Shown piece after piece: positions 49,984-62,239 of a DNA stretch of 64,000 nucleotides. Each line of letters opens with the position of its first letter. The first letter of the stretch is position 1. Origin of the DNA: Balaenoptera acutorostrata (Eukaryota; Chordata; Mammalia; Artiodactyla; Balaenopteridae); NCBI RefSeq assembly GCF_949987535.1, contig NC_080064.1, positions 128,616,708 through 128,680,707 on the forward strand. The letters run 5' to 3'. The position numbers were made by a program, and so were the translations under genes. The notes below the pieces were generated by a model. It was not told where the DNA came from. It was given only the letters and a program-made list of their open reading frames with translations, and did no database searches.

Positions 49984-52900
49984 CTATAAAGAAAACAGAG
50001 AGAAAAAAAATCATGGATCACAATAGATGAGACATTTATTAATAAGAAGGGAATGGGAAGCATATTCCACCTCTTCTTTCTCACTAGTCAAGAGGCTATA
50101 CAGTTGTAAATACAATCTTTCCAGAGGCTTATAGGAAGAAACAGGCAGATGGGAGAGTAATCCAAGGACTTTATTTGCATCTGGTTTCCAACTGTCAAAA
50201 CGTCTTAACTGACATATAGTTCCCTGTACAAAAATATTATTTTAATGTAAGAATATTTTCATTCTGGAACTATACAAGAGTATGACAAACATGTGAATAT
50301 ATGTATAAAGTTTACCAAAACGTGGTCATCTAGAACTTTTAATTTTATTTATTTATGGCTGTGTTGGGTCTTCGTTTCTGTGCGAGGGCTTTCTCTAGTT
50401 GCGGCAAGCGGGGCCCATTCTTCATCGCGGTGCGTGGGCCTCTCACTGTCACGGCCTCTCTTGTTGCGGAGCACAGGCTCCAGACGCGCAGGCTCAGCAA
50501 TTGTGGCTCACGGGCCTAGTCGCTCCGCGGCATGTGGGATCTTCCCAGACCAGGGCTCGAACCCGTGTCCCCTGCATTGGCAGGCAGATTCTCAACCACT
50601 GCGCCACCAGGGAAGACCTAAACCTGAATTTCTTATATTAGAAATAATATTTCTGAATGTGGCACTTAGTGTTCTCATAGTTCTACTACCATGAGTTAAT
50701 ATAAGGTCAAAATGAGATGGTGCATGAGAAAAGTACTCTGTGAATAAAATCTCTGTACTAATTGAAGTTTATATCGATATAAGTAAGCCCTAAAAATGGC
50801 TGTCAGGCATTGTGTAGAATGAGTGAGTTTACTTATTCATCTATGCGTTATGTGCTAGAGTATTATAAAAAGGTTACAGAATTAAGCTACTAGTAAAGCT
50901 AGGGATAGTACAGATGAATGAAATTAAAATGTACTATACTCTGCAGAACAGAATGCCTTCTGAAAGGAAGGTAAATTATATAGCTCAATGTTTTCTATTT
51001 CTTTACTGAAATCATTCAATTTTTTTAGTTAAAGAAAGCTGTTATTCATAACATTGTTTTGTAATTTAGGAAGGTTCTATGGTTCAAATAAAGCCAGAGC
51101 CTTCATCTAAGCTCACTGCAGAGTGGTCACCAGTCACTGACAAATAATATTAATCACTGAATTTTTAAAATTTCCAGTGCTCACAGAATACATACTTTCC
51201 AATGAAACTAGCAGCCTCACTTTAAACATCATTTCCAATACTATATAACTATACATTTAAGTCTCACTTTATTATATATAATTGAAAGTAAGTGATAAAA
51301 AGTTCATGCAGAAAATTACCTAATATATCCTAAATTATATATGTTATCTTAATAAAAGAGACTCTATCAAAGGGCTGTACATCTAGGTAACACACAGATT
51401 TGAAACCTAGGTAACATACTGCCTAACACTTTTAACTCAAACCCCCAGGCTTTCTAGAAATGTTTAATGTCTGCTTCAGGCACATCCTGTCTGAGCATTA
51501 TATATGAATCTTAAAAAAAAAAGTATTGCTAGCCGGATGGCTTCTGAGGCAGATTTTTTTTTACACCTGTGGTAAGCTTACCTCCAAATACGAAAGAGCT
51601 GAGAGGCTCCTGCTGTCCCGACAAAGAAATTAACAGCAAACAGACTCCAGTTTTTGGGAATAATTACAAGTGAGTATCTTGACCAAATAAACCCTGTTGA
51701 AATAAAAATTTTTTTTTAAAAAGCATAGGTACTGCTGCAATCTTATCTGAACATTTAATATTAGAGTAAAATAATTATAAATAAGACTATGACAACACAA
51801 AGTAGGACAAAGAAATGCTATAATTTGAGACATTAATGAAGTTGCTATAATTCATCATTACACAAAACACTCAGTTCTTACATCAAAAGGAAATTTTTAT
51901 AACCCTCCTCTGCCTTCTTTGGCTATAGTCTAACAACTTCCTAGAGATAACACTGTTAATTTCTTTCTGTGTGAGTGTGTGTATATGTATTTCAAACATG
52001 AAACAGTTAAGTACATTGATATAAAACAAAATTATTGAACGCCCTGTATGGAAGATATTCATTTAATTTACCTGTAGCCATCAAAACAGCAGATTGGGCT
52101 GTGCTGAGTTTTTCTGCAGGTCTGGCCATGTCAGCCAATCCAGCACACACCAACCCCTAGAAATACACATTAACACATAAGAAAGAAAAAAAGCATCATG
52201 AGTATGTAGTAATGGTTCTCAATTTTAACTAAAACACAAACTATTTCCGAGATTTTCAGACTGTAGCTATGATTTTAGTATCCATGCATTAAGAAAAAAT
52301 ACATCATGACAAAAAGTTACAATGAATTCAGAAATGCTTTTTGAATTAAGTTGTATTTTGTTAATCACATTAAACAGCTTCATATATTTGAAAATCAGTA
52401 GTGTGTGTATATATTTTTTCTATAAGTATATTTGTATTTTTGTTCTACAAATGATACTTCTTTCACATAAGAATTTATATATTCTTTATGCATGTTGGGA
52501 ACCACTGGTGTGGAAGATGCTTGAAAGCTATTTGTATAAATTCCTCCTTTCATATTTTTTGCAATGTTATTCTTTTTTAAAAGTGGAAGTATCAGAAAAA
52601 CTCTGCTATAATTTTAGTTTCTTGGTTAGATAATTTTTCTTTAATGTCAAATTATACCTGGTCATTTCTTCTCTGGTATGTTTTTAACACTGTTTTTTAT
52701 AGAATTATACCCTACCATCAGCAACACTCAGAAAGTTTAGTAATGAGTCTTCACTAGAATATTAGTTATGCTACTCTATTGCAGAGATTAGAATACATAA
52801 CAGAATGATTTTTATTGATGAAAAATTCACACTAATGTAAAATGAGAGACTAGTACAAAGAACCCCTACATACCCATCACCCAGTCAACAATTATTAACA

Positions 52901-54373
52901 TTCTGCCATACTTACATCACCTCTCCTCCTCCCTTTCTCCAATTTTAAAATCAAATCCTAAATATGTCATTAGAAAATATGGTTTTAAGAAATTCATTTT
53001 CAGGTTTTTTTGAGTTTCTAAAAGATGCTCTTACATGAAAAATATAAATCAGCCCAGGGTTTTTTTCTCCTAAATAGAACATATGCATACTTGTGAATTT
53101 TTACAAATTTAAACCAAATCCAAATGGTTTTGATTTAATAAAGTCAGTAGATCAAGGAAGCAATGATTCTGGCTTAAAAAAGGGGCAAATAGTTAAATAC
53201 TGAAGTATAAGTAGAGGTAAATCATGACCAATACTACTTTTCTTGTTAATTTTCACCCATAGTGCTGTGATTTTTTTCCCAAATGGTTCCTAATCATCAC
53301 TCTTACATTCTTCTTCCAGGTCCCAATGTACATTTTCTCCGTTGCATATCTGTTCCACTTTGGCAGGGTGGAATACTGCCGTTGTAGAGGGGAAGAAAGG
53401 GACTGATTTCTAGCATTATTCTACTCAGTCCACGTATTACTACGCTGTAATAGATCTATGATGACTATAGGCTATATTCTAGCATTGTCTTTTGGAGGAA
53501 GGTAGCAGCCATGATTTTGTTTATGCTCAGAGTATACATTTTATTTTTCTGGGACATGTTAGTAATTGTGCTCTCCCACAGAGGTCTTGAGGCCCCTCTC
53601 CCACATTTCTTTCTCTCTCTCTTTTTTTTTTTGAAATATTTGCTTTATTATCCTCTCTCTTTATATGTATATATATTTTTTCTGACCCATTTACAAGGAA
53701 GTTGTAGACATCATGCCCTTTGACTCCCTAGTATTTTAGTGTACATTTGCTAAGAACAAGACTACCTTCCCATTCTCTTATATACCCACAATCTAATCAC
53801 AAAATTTAACATGGATAAGACACTGTTGTCTAATACACAGTGCATAGTTAAATTTTGACAACTGCCCCCAGATGTCTTTTAAAACATTATTTTTCTTGTC
53901 CAGAGTAGTTAGGTCAGGATAATACATTGCATTTGGATGTTATGCCTCTTTAGCCTTCTTCTTTTTAAATTAAAGTATAGTTGATTTATAATACTATATT
54001 AGTTTCCTTTCCCGCATTTCTAAAAAAAAAAAAAAAAAAAAAAAAGTCCTTTTCTAGGGGATTTCCCTGGTGGTCCAGTGGTAAAGAATCCGCCTTCCAA
54101 TGCAGGGGACCCGGCTTCGATCCCTGGTTGGAGAACTAAGATCCCACATGCCACGGGGCAACTAAGCCCGTGCACCATAACTACTGAGCCTGCGCGCCTC
54201 AACTAGAGAGCCTGTGTGCCACAACTACTGAGCCCATGCACCCTGGAGCCTGCACACCACAACTAGAGAGAAGCCCCCGTGCCGCGAAGGCGCAGTGAAG
54301 AGCCTGTGCCGCAATGAAAGATCCCGCGTGCCTCAACGAAGATCCCGAGTGCCGCAACTAAGACCAATGCAGC

Positions 54374-54407
<34 letters not shown>

Positions 54408-55651
54408 CTCTCTACTTCTATACCACTCTAACCTCATGTAAATTACCTTATAAAATCTTACTGTGAATCTAATCTCTGCCATTTACTAGCTGGGTGACTT
54501 TGGTCAAGTTACATAACACATTGTCTTAAATTCCTCATGTATAAAATGAGAATATGAATAGCTTCCCTTGCAAAAGAGATATATGATTAAATGAGATAAT
54601 ATGCTTCAAAAATATTTACCATAGTGCCTGGAAAATATTATTATTATCAACAACAAATAGTAGCTTACATCTTTAGAGAAGCAGAGATAAGGGAATATTA
54701 GTCTCTGTACCTTTTCCTGTATTTCTAGCCTCAGGGGCAGAAGGTCTGTGTTCCTATTCTTCTTTGTTATGAACTTTATTCAAATAATAGAACTGTAGAG
54801 TCAGAGAGTGTGTGGAGTATATCACAAGATTATGTAAAATACTCCCTAACATGGGGAGAAAGTACCAATTATAGAAAGATCCACAGTGACTTTTAAAGGG
54901 GGTCCTGTAAGTGTTTAAGAGCCTAGGCTTTGAAGTCAAATCAGAACTGAGGGTTCAAATCCTGACTCTGTCTCTCACAACAGTTCTAGTTCTTTGAACC
55001 TCAGTACCTTTACACCTTTTTTCTGGTGAAGATTAAATGTTAGATAATGTATTAAATAACCCAATACAGAGAGTTTGGCATCTAGTAGAATCAAGTTAGT
55101 TCTCTGTTTCCATCAATTAAAAACTGGTTTTCAAATGTGTGTGATTCTTTCTGGCACCTGGTTATCTCCACTGGGTGGAGTAGATACTCATCAGATAGTG
55201 TAAAACATTTTTTCCTTCTTTTCTTCCTCCTTTCCTTCCTTCCTTCCTTCCAATATTTTCTCCTTTAGTAAAAAAAAAGTCATATGACACTTCTAGAGGA
55301 GGGCTAAAAATGAAATACCACTATAGAATATTCCAATTCCAAAATGCTTAGGGATAACAAAGTTCTCAAGATTTTAAACTGCGAATTAGTCTATATAAGT
55401 AGTTCCAGCTGGAAAAGCAAGTAGCTAGACATTAAAAATCTGCAGAGGTAATCTTGAAATATAGTTTGACTTATTCCTAAGGAGAACAGAAAAGAGAAAA
55501 ATTAGCCACACAAAATGGCATACTGTTCAAGAGTTAAATATAACCCAGCTGGGAATTCCCTGGTGGTTAGGACTCTGCACTTCCACAGGAGGGGGCCTGG
55601 GTTTGATCTCTGGTTGGGGAACTAAGATCCCACATGCCGTGCAGAGTGGCC

Positions 55652-55693
<42 letters not shown>

Positions 55694-58600
55694 AACCCAG
55701 TCTGCACAAAAAGACTATGAACAAAAAGGAAAAAAGCTCCCTCAACTGACCTCCACATAATAGTTTTCCCAGATTAGCCAATGATATCCATTCCTTCTGT
55801 AAACAAGCTAATGATGCCCATGGCTGAATACTCATGGCTAGGGGCTATTTATTCTGTATTGCACTCACGCATTTTTGCTCTCACCAGTTGAGTTATATTT
55901 TTATCAAGTCACTGTGTTTGTCTTCAAACCTGTTTATACCAGTTTTAGTTGTTACTGTAATTTACCTAGTTTAATGAACTAGGTAAACAGGTGAAACACA
56001 GAAAGAGGGTTGTTATTTCTATGAAAACTAAAGTGACTGTTTTGGAAAGATTGAATAAAGGCAAGTTAAACTTGCTGTCAAATTTGGTGTGAACAAGACA
56101 GATATAAAAAGATGAGGGTGAGGGGCTTCCCTGGTGGTGCAGTGGTTAAGAATCTGCCTGCCAATGCAGGGGACATGGGTTCGAGCCCTGGTCCGGGAAG
56201 ATCCCACATGCCACAGAGCAACTAAGCCCGCGAGCCACAACTACGGAAGCCCATGCGCCTAGAGCCTGTGCTCCGCAACAAGAGAAGCCACTGCAATGAG
56301 AAGCCCGCGCACGGTAAGGAAGAGCAGCCCCTGCTCTCGGCAACTAGAGAAAGCCTGCGCAAAGCAACAAAGACCAAATGCAGCCAAAAATAAATAAAAT
56401 AAAATAAATTTTAAAAGATGGTGGAGAGACAAAAATCTAGCAGGTTTCTGTTATCATGAAAGTGTGTATAAACTTGATCTGCTTTAAAGAAAACTAAACC
56501 GAAATCATGTAGGATGCACTATGGTATAATTCATCCAAGACAGATGATGTGGAACTCAAAACCAGTGGATCCATACACAAATCAAAGCTTTGGCCTTACA
56601 GTAAATGATTGATAAATGAATATGTATTTATAGTCGTTAAGTTAAAATAAAATATTTAAGGGTATGTAGTATTGCTTTTTAGAATTATCCACTTTGACCT
56701 TTATAATTAATTATTTGGCTTCAACTAAAGTGGCTAAGAAGGATTCGACCACAGTTAAATCTCTAAAGAAGTATAGTCTAAAATTTTAATGTAGAACTTA
56801 GGTGGCTTGCAGCAGCAACTGCTACATGTCACGTATAGGTTACCATAGATTAATTATTATCAAATGCTCTGGGAAAGGAAAGCATAAACTAAATATCAAA
56901 AAAAGTTTCCCCACCCAAGAACAAAACACAGAAATTTCCATTGCTATGCTGTCATCAGGAGACTATGTATGATGTCAACATGAACTTAAAATAGATATTT
57001 TTAAAGGAGACAGTGGAGAAAGCACTTATGAGTATATAATACTGTCAATGTTTCAAAACATTGATGGACCAGATCAAAGAAACATCAAAGCTTTTGGTAA
57101 AAATCAATGAACTTCTAAACTGTGGTAAATTTGGGGTCAGGGGCGCCCCCAATTTATTGTAAATACATTAAGTCATTCTTATTTTTTATTAATTTATTTT
57201 TTAAAAATAATTTTTATTGGACTATAGTTGATTTACAATGCTGTATTAGTTTCTGCTGTACAGCAAAGTTAATCAGTTATACATATACATATATCCACTC
57301 TTTTTAAGATTATTTTCCCATATAGGTCATTACAGGGTGTTAAGTAGAGTTCCTTTTGCTATACAGTAGGTCCTTATGAGTTATCTATTTTATTGTTCTT
57401 ACTTTAAAAAAAAATTTTAATTAATTAATTAATTTATGGCCGTGTTGGGTCTTTCTGTGCGAGGGCTTTCTCTAGTTGCAGCAAGTGGGGGCCACTCTTC
57501 ATCGCGGTGCACGGGCCTCTCACTATCGCGGCCTCTCTTGTTGCGGAGCACAGGCTCCAGACACGCAGGCTCAGCAATTGTGGCTCACGGGCCCAGTCGC
57601 TCCGCGTCATGTGGGATCTTCCCAGACCAGGGCTCGAACCCGTGTCCCCTGCATTGGCAGGCAGATTCTCAACCACTGCGCCACCAGGGAAGCCCCCGTT
57701 CTTACTTTTTAAATTTTGGTGCTAGAAACAATATTTCAGCAATTAATTCCACGTTGCAGATATAATTTTAAGCATTGGTAGGGAGCGAAGAGAAAGGAAA
57801 TAGTAATATACATTTCTTAGTATTTTTTTTCAATATCACTCTTTTAAATGCTTAGAGTATGACTAGAATCATTAAAGATGATATATTGAAACTTCTTTTT
57901 TAAACTGATGGAAGCTTTTCTCAACTTATAAATCTAAAAAGAGAACTGCTCCCTAGTTCTCTGTAAAATATAGCTCCCAACCACTAATTTACTCTAATCT
58001 TGTTGTTTTATAGATGAGACAAAAGGGCGGAGACTGAACTTGCCTAAGGCCATAAAATTGAGGGACAGGTAATTCCAGTTCTAACATTCTCAACTACTTA
58101 GATTTACAGCTGAGTTTCCGAATTGTTCTAACAATTTAAAACAGTACATTTAAGAGAATTAAAATAGCCTACAACCCAAACAAAAAACAACTTTATTAAA
58201 ACTTGGGCAAAGGGTTTAAATAGATACTTTTCCAAAGAAAATGTAAAAATGGTCAATAAGCACATGAAAAGATGCTCAGCATAACTAATCATATTAGGTA
58301 AATGCACATGAAAACCACAATGAGACACCACTTCACACCCATTAGAATGGCTATTATAAAACAACAGCAACAACAAAAGTAAAAAGTGTTGGCAGGGATA
58401 TGGAGAAATTGATTGGAACCCCCGTGAATTGCTGGTGGAAGTGTATAATAGTGCACCTGCTATGGAATATGGTACAGCAGTTCTGAATATACTGAATTAC
58501 CATATGATTCAGCAATTCCACATGTAGGTACATACTCAAAAGAACTGAAAGCAGGTCTGGAACAGATATTGTACACCATTGTTCGTAACGGCATTATTCA

Positions 58601-59876
58601 CACTAGCCAAAAGGTGAAGCAACCCAAGTGTCCATTAACAGATGACTGAATAAACAAAATGTGACATATACATACAATGAAATATTCAGACTTAAAAAGG
58701 AAGGAAATTCTGACACATACTACAACATAGGTGAACCTTCAGGACGTTATGCTAAGTGAAATATGCCAGGCACAAAAAGACAAATACTGTAGGATTTCAC
58801 TTATATAAGGTGCCTAGAGTAGACAAATTCACAGATAGGAAGTAGAATGGTGGTTTCCAGGGGCTAGGGAAGAGGGAAATGAGCTATTGTTTAATGGGTT
58901 CAGAGTTTTAGTTCTGCAAGATAAAAAGAGTCCTAGAGATTGGTTGCACACTGATGTGAATGTACTCAACACGAAAAAAATGGTTAAAATGATAATTTTA
59001 TGTGTATTTTATTACAGTTAAAAAAAAAGCCTGCAGACCAGTAGTTTTCAAACTTTAGAAGTCATCAGAATCACCCGGAGGGCTTATTAAGACACAAAGT
59101 ACTGGGCTCCATCCCTATAGTTTCAGATTTAGTAAATCTGTGCTGTGGCTTGAAAATGTGCGTGTCTAACATAGTCCTGGGTGACGCCAGTGCTGCAGGT
59201 CCAGGGATGACACTTCGAGAAGCACTGCATCAGGCCAAAACTGGCCCTTCCAACATAAAGTCAATGATTTGTTATTAACAGCCATCGCAATTATTTCTTT
59301 TCAGCTAAATGAGAGCTTTAGGAATGGAAACTCTGGCATAGTGTAAGAGCATTGGTCTTGGAGTCAGAAGTCCCATATTCTATCATTTCCCAAATGTTAA
59401 TATATATACCCTTGGATAAATTCTTCTACTTTTTGAGAATAACTTTCCTTGCCTCTATTTTAGTGTTAGTATCTCAAGTTCTCATACTAAATTAATAACA
59501 AAAGCTAATTTGGGGGTGTTCTAACTAATTTAATGTTTTACATAGTCACAAAATTTTAGAATGAAGTTTCATGTTCCTAGGGCCCATAATTATAAGCTTT
59601 TTGATAACAATACGTTCCCCAAAGGGCTCTTACCTATCTAAGGAGTTCAGAAAAACTAAAGTAGGTAGTATGCTTTATGCAGTAAAAATGATACATCTGA
59701 GAGTATTTGTATAAAATTACTTCAAGACATACCATGAACATTTAAAAGTACATCCTTCAGAAAAGTTACTTCAAATTAATAAGCTCCTTTAAAGAATATA
59801 TTTTTCAGTAGCTTCTGCAAAAATTCAAGACTTACCCATTTCATAATTGGAGCCCAGAAAAATACTGTTTTGGGAC
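49947..59876 (-). CDS. MPC2: MPC2 (mitochondrial pyruvate carrier 2), last four coding exons, 5' end beyond right edge
   Basis: MPC2 pairs with MPC1 in the inner mitochondrial membrane to import pyruvate into the matrix. Four exons (59836-59876, 52072-52156, 51582-51693, 49947-49983) join in phase and encode the C-terminal roughly 91 of about 127 residues, from GPKTVFFWAPIMKW to the stop. The hydrophobic stretches (WAPIMKWGLVCAGLADM, SLVIIPKNWSLFAVNFF) match the carrier's membrane helices. The N-terminal exon(s) were searched for in 59877-64000 and not found, so they lie outside. The gene runs in the same direction as ADCY10 and upstream of it, as in human 1q24. Confidence 0.96.
50339..50619 (-). 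mobile_element. CHR-2-type SINE, antisense, in MPC2 3' flank/intron
   Basis: tttatttatttatggctgtg then the antisense body ending gccaccagggaaga. It lies in the last MPC2 intron. No clean TSD seen. Confidence 0.9.
50625..51575. other. MPC2 intron, unassigned
   Basis: AT-rich non-coding sequence. Confidence 0.5.
51582..51693 (-). CDS. MPC2: MPC2 exon encoding FIWSRYSLVIIPKNWSLFAV...
   Basis: 112 nt, acceptor TCAACAG|GGTTTA, donor TGGAG|GTAAGC. It encodes FIWSRYSLVIIPKNWSLFAV and NFFVGTAGASQLFRIW; the only visible change from human is GTAG for GAAG. It carries the last membrane helix. Confidence 0.97.
52072..52156 (-). CDS. MPC2: MPC2 exon encoding GLVCAGLADMARPAEKLSTA...MAT
   Basis: 85 nt, acceptor TTTCTAG|GGGTTG, donor ACAG|GTAAAT, 28 codons + 1 nt. 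The protein is identical to human over the exon (GLVCAGLADMARPAEKLSTA, QSAVLMAT), which excludes a decayed processed copy and supports a functional gene. Confidence 0.97.
52160..52795. other. MPC2 intron, unassigned
   Basis: AT-rich; the 103-residue ORF here is low-complexity with no recognisable similarity. Confidence 0.5.
52800..52975 (-). mobile_element. Old L1 3'-end fragment (complement)
   Basis: acatacccatcacccagtca ... attaacattctgccatactt. Confidence 0.6.
52980..53950. other. MPC2 intron, largely unassigned
   Basis: Includes a pyrimidine run near 53610-53630. A likely L1M piece (ttgtctaatacacagtgcat, aacattatttttcttgtcca) lies near 53825-53900. Confidence 0.4.
53960..54015 (-). mobile_element. 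L1 3'-end scrap, antisense
   Basis: taaattaaagtatagttgat then ttataatactatattag. Confidence 0.65.
54059..54404 (+). mobile_element. CHR-type SINE with 28-A tail
   Basis: ggatttccctggtggtccag head, long body with repeated ccgcaac/cctcaac units, ending in about 28 A. An independent A24 run (54021-54044) lies just upstream. Confidence 0.9.
54425..54665 (+). mobile_element. MIR
   Basis: ctctgccatttactagctgg ... ggtcaagttacataacacat. Confidence 0.75.
54900..55110 (+). mobile_element. MIR
   Basis: agagcctaggctttgaagtc ... ttcaaatcctgactctgtct. Confidence 0.75.
55212..55252 (+). repeat. (TTCC)n microsatellite
   Basis: Repeated ttcc units, ending cttccttccttccttcc. Confidence 0.85.
55550..55689 (+). 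mobile_element. Short CHR-1-type SINE with A-run and (TA)n tail
   Basis: ggaattccctggtggttagg head; after ccgtgcagagtggcc comes about 28 A and then (TA)n. TSD tataacccag (55540-55549) versus tataaacccag (55690-55700). Confidence 0.9.
56123..56411 (+). mobile_element. CHR-2-type SINE
   Basis: ggcttccctggtggtgcagt head, (AAAT)n tail. Approximate TSD around aaaaagatgagggtgag versus aaaagatggtggagag. Confidence 0.9.
56415..57180. other. MPC2 intron, unassigned
   Basis: AT-rich, nothing recognised. Confidence 0.5.
57185..57405 (-). mobile_element. L1 3'-end fragment, antisense
   Basis: tattggactatagttgattt, tttctgctgtacagcaaagt, acagtaggtccttatgagtt: the complement of L1 3' UTR. Confidence 0.85.
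57406..57697 (-). mobile_element. CHR-2-type SINE, antisense, 11-bp TSD
   Basis: (TTAA)n tail, antisense body. TSD gttcttacttt at 57395-57405 and 57698-57708, perfect. It inserted at the end of the antisense L1 piece. Confidence 0.95.
58150..59022 (+). mobile_element. Old L1M 3' portion
   Basis: Decayed ORF2 tail (aatggtcaataagcacatga, aaaccacaatgagacaccac, ccatatgattcagcaattcc) and 3' UTR (atttcacttatataaggtgc) ending in A9. Confidence 0.8.
59036..59230 (+). mobile_element. MER5A-type DNA transposon (hAT-Charlie)
   Basis: cagtagttttcaaactttag, agaatcacccggagggctta, then cacttcgagaagcactgc, the two inverted ends of MER5A. Confidence 0.85.
59325..59470 (+). mobile_element. MIR fragment
   Basis: tggcatagtgtaagagcatt then ggtcttggagtcagaagtcc. 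Confidence 0.6.
59836..59876 (-). CDS. MPC2: MPC2 exon encoding (G)PKTVFFWAPIMKW
   Basis: A 41-nt exon, acceptor TTTTTTCAG|GTCCCA, donor AAATGG|GTAAGT. Human reads PRTVFFWAPIMKW. It covers the start of the first large membrane helix of this part, including the Lys of MKW in the substrate-pathway region of the carrier. Confidence 0.95.
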
Positions 59877-60264
59877 CTGAAAAAAAAAAATGAAAAATTT
59901 AGCAATAAACCAACTATTTTCAATATGTCTTTTAATAGCCATCACCACATTTCAAAAACTCAAAGGTTTATCAATCTATTTCTAACAATTTTTACTATGC
60001 TTTCTGCATACTTTGTATTTAAGTTAAAATTTAGAGAGTCACCACACTATCAATCTTTCATACAAGTTGTTTTGATCTCCTTGTCAATTATTTGTATTTT
60101 GGTGAACTATTAAAATTAGCTAAAGTATAATGGAGATGGTTTCGGAAATCGTTCCTAACGTTTCGCCTTGAACATGGAACTTAATGTTATTTCACTTAAG
60201 GATAATCTTCAAGTTGAGGAAATGACAAATTCTGGAATTTTTGTGATACGAGCCACAGTAGAAT

Positions 60265-60671
60265 ATATACTGTGCTTGCGTTGCTGCGCGCAAGCTTTCT
60301 CTAGTTGCAGCGAGCCGGGGGGGGGGGCTACTCTTCATTGCGCTGCGTGGGCTTCTCATTGCGGTGCGTGGGCTTCTCACTGCAGTGGCTTCTCTTGTTG
60401 CGGAGCACCGGCTCTAGGCGCGCGGGCTTTAGTAGTTGCAGCACGCGGGCTCGGTAGTTGTGGCACGTGGGCCCTAGAGCACGTGGGCTTCAGTAGTTGC
60501 GGCTTGTGGGCTCAGTAGTTGAGGCGCGCGGGCTCTAGAGCGCAGGCTCAGTAGTTGTGGTGCACGGGCTTAGTTGCTCTGCGGCATGTGGGAGCTTCCT
60601 TGACCAGGGATCGAACCCAGGTCCCCTGCATGGCAGGCGGATTCTCAACCACTGTGCCACCAGGGAAGTCC
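60265..60671 (-). mobile_element. Expanded CHR-type SINE, antisense, no A tail
   Basis: About 400 nt against the usual 290-310 nt, with duplicated attgcggtgcgtgggcttct and several extra agtagttg..gcgggctc units, and a G10 run at about 60318. The A-rich tail is missing at the left end. Confidence 0.85.
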
Positions 60672-60674
60672 CAG

Positions 60675-61845
60675 ATATTTATATATTCACTAATTCTACT
60701 AATATTTATTATTATAAATGACATGTCACCACATGTATTCTAGTAAAAGTTCTTATAAAAATTCTATATATTCTAGTAAAAAATTAATGAACCTAACTTT
60801 AAAGGGCACATGAGAAAGCGGAAAGCCTAGATTTGTAAGCTCCTTAATAGCAGGGACCTTGTTTTAGTTATCCTGGTACTCATCTGCCTCGTGCAAAATG
60901 TTCAATAAATGTTGACAGTATTGAAAATGACTATGGTTTCTTAGATAACCTAGAATTTGAGAAGCATGATGTTTCAGAGCTGGAAGGAAACTCAGAGATC
61001 ATCTAATCTAAATCCTTCATTTTACCGATAAGGCTCAGAGAAGTTCCATAACCTACTCAAGTCATGTGGCTAGTAAGCCCAGAATTGTAACTAGAACCTA
61101 AGTCTTCTAACTCTTAAACTTGTGCTCTTTAACCACATAACATAACTGTGCCCACTTGTAACTCTTCCAAATTATATGTCTCTTTTAACCTTCCAGGGGA
61201 TACAGTGACAGGAGAGAAACAGACTTTGTCCATGGTAATTTAAAAGCTAAATCCAATACAAATTAATATGGTATGTATGCTCTCAACACACTGCATCAAC
61301 AAAAGACATTTTTTTCTTAACACAAAAATTAATCAATTTCACATAAGACAACAGTGATTTTAAGCAAATTCGAAATTAAAAAAATCTAATTATAATTTAT
61401 ATTCTAATTATATAATTATAAATCTAATTGTATTATTTCTGCCTTAATATTCCACTTTACTTTGTAAGAATAAATAATTTGTTTTTACGGATCACAAAAA
61501 TCACATCTAAAATGGCATCATCACCCAAATGTAACACATTTATTTCTCTTCATCTACTCCCAGTAATATTTCTCAAATAGCACCAGCAGGTAAAGATGGA
61601 TTTATCCAGTTTCCCCCCAGTGGGTGAGCATTCACTGTCATTAATAATCAAGGAATGTTTCTGTTCACATACACATAACTAACATTTAAAAGATAAAATT
61701 GACTTAAACCTATTATTTAGGAACAAAACAAAAGATAGTGAAATTGAAAAAGCATGGAGGTAAAAAAAAAGAAAAAGCACATTGCTAAGTTAAGATCCAG
61801 TCATAGCTGTAGGTTTAATTTGTTGCAGAGAAGACCACTCATTCG
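60675..61845. other. MPC2 intron with MIR complement
   Basis: A complement MIR at about 60975-61150 (attttaccgataaggctcag, actcaagtcatgtggctagt). The remainder is unassigned AT-rich DNA. Confidence 0.5.
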
Positions 61846-61849
61846 TTCA

Positions 61850-62230
61850 CCCATAATAATTACTGCATGCTTTACAGTGTCGTAGGCACTGCGGATGCAC
61901 TGGTAAATAAAACACAGTGCTGGCTTTAAAGGGCCTAAGCACAAGCTACTAGTCCCCTTATTTGGCCTTGTCTTCATCTGGCTAACTCCTAATATCCTTC
62001 AAAAACTCATTGAAGGTTTCATCTCCTCAAGGAAGCCTTCTTTAACATCTCCAGGTTAGATTAAATGCTCCTTCTCTGAACTCCCAGAGCAGCCTATTCT
62101 TCTAGTTTACTGCACTTAACAATTAAACTGATCTATTTACGCATCTGTCACTTTAATTAGGCAAGGTCTAGAAGTCAAAGCCTGTTTCTTAGTTTTTCTT
62201 GACAAATAATATTTTTGAACAGAATTGAAT
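61850..62230. mobile_element. L2 fragments, both orientations
   Basis: Complement L2 start at about 61850 (tcattcgttcacccataata, tcgtaggcactgcggatgca), then sense L2 (ctcctcaaggaagccttctt, caaggtctagaagtcaaagc) to about 62225. Confidence 0.6.
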
Positions 62231-62239
62231 TGGATTAAC

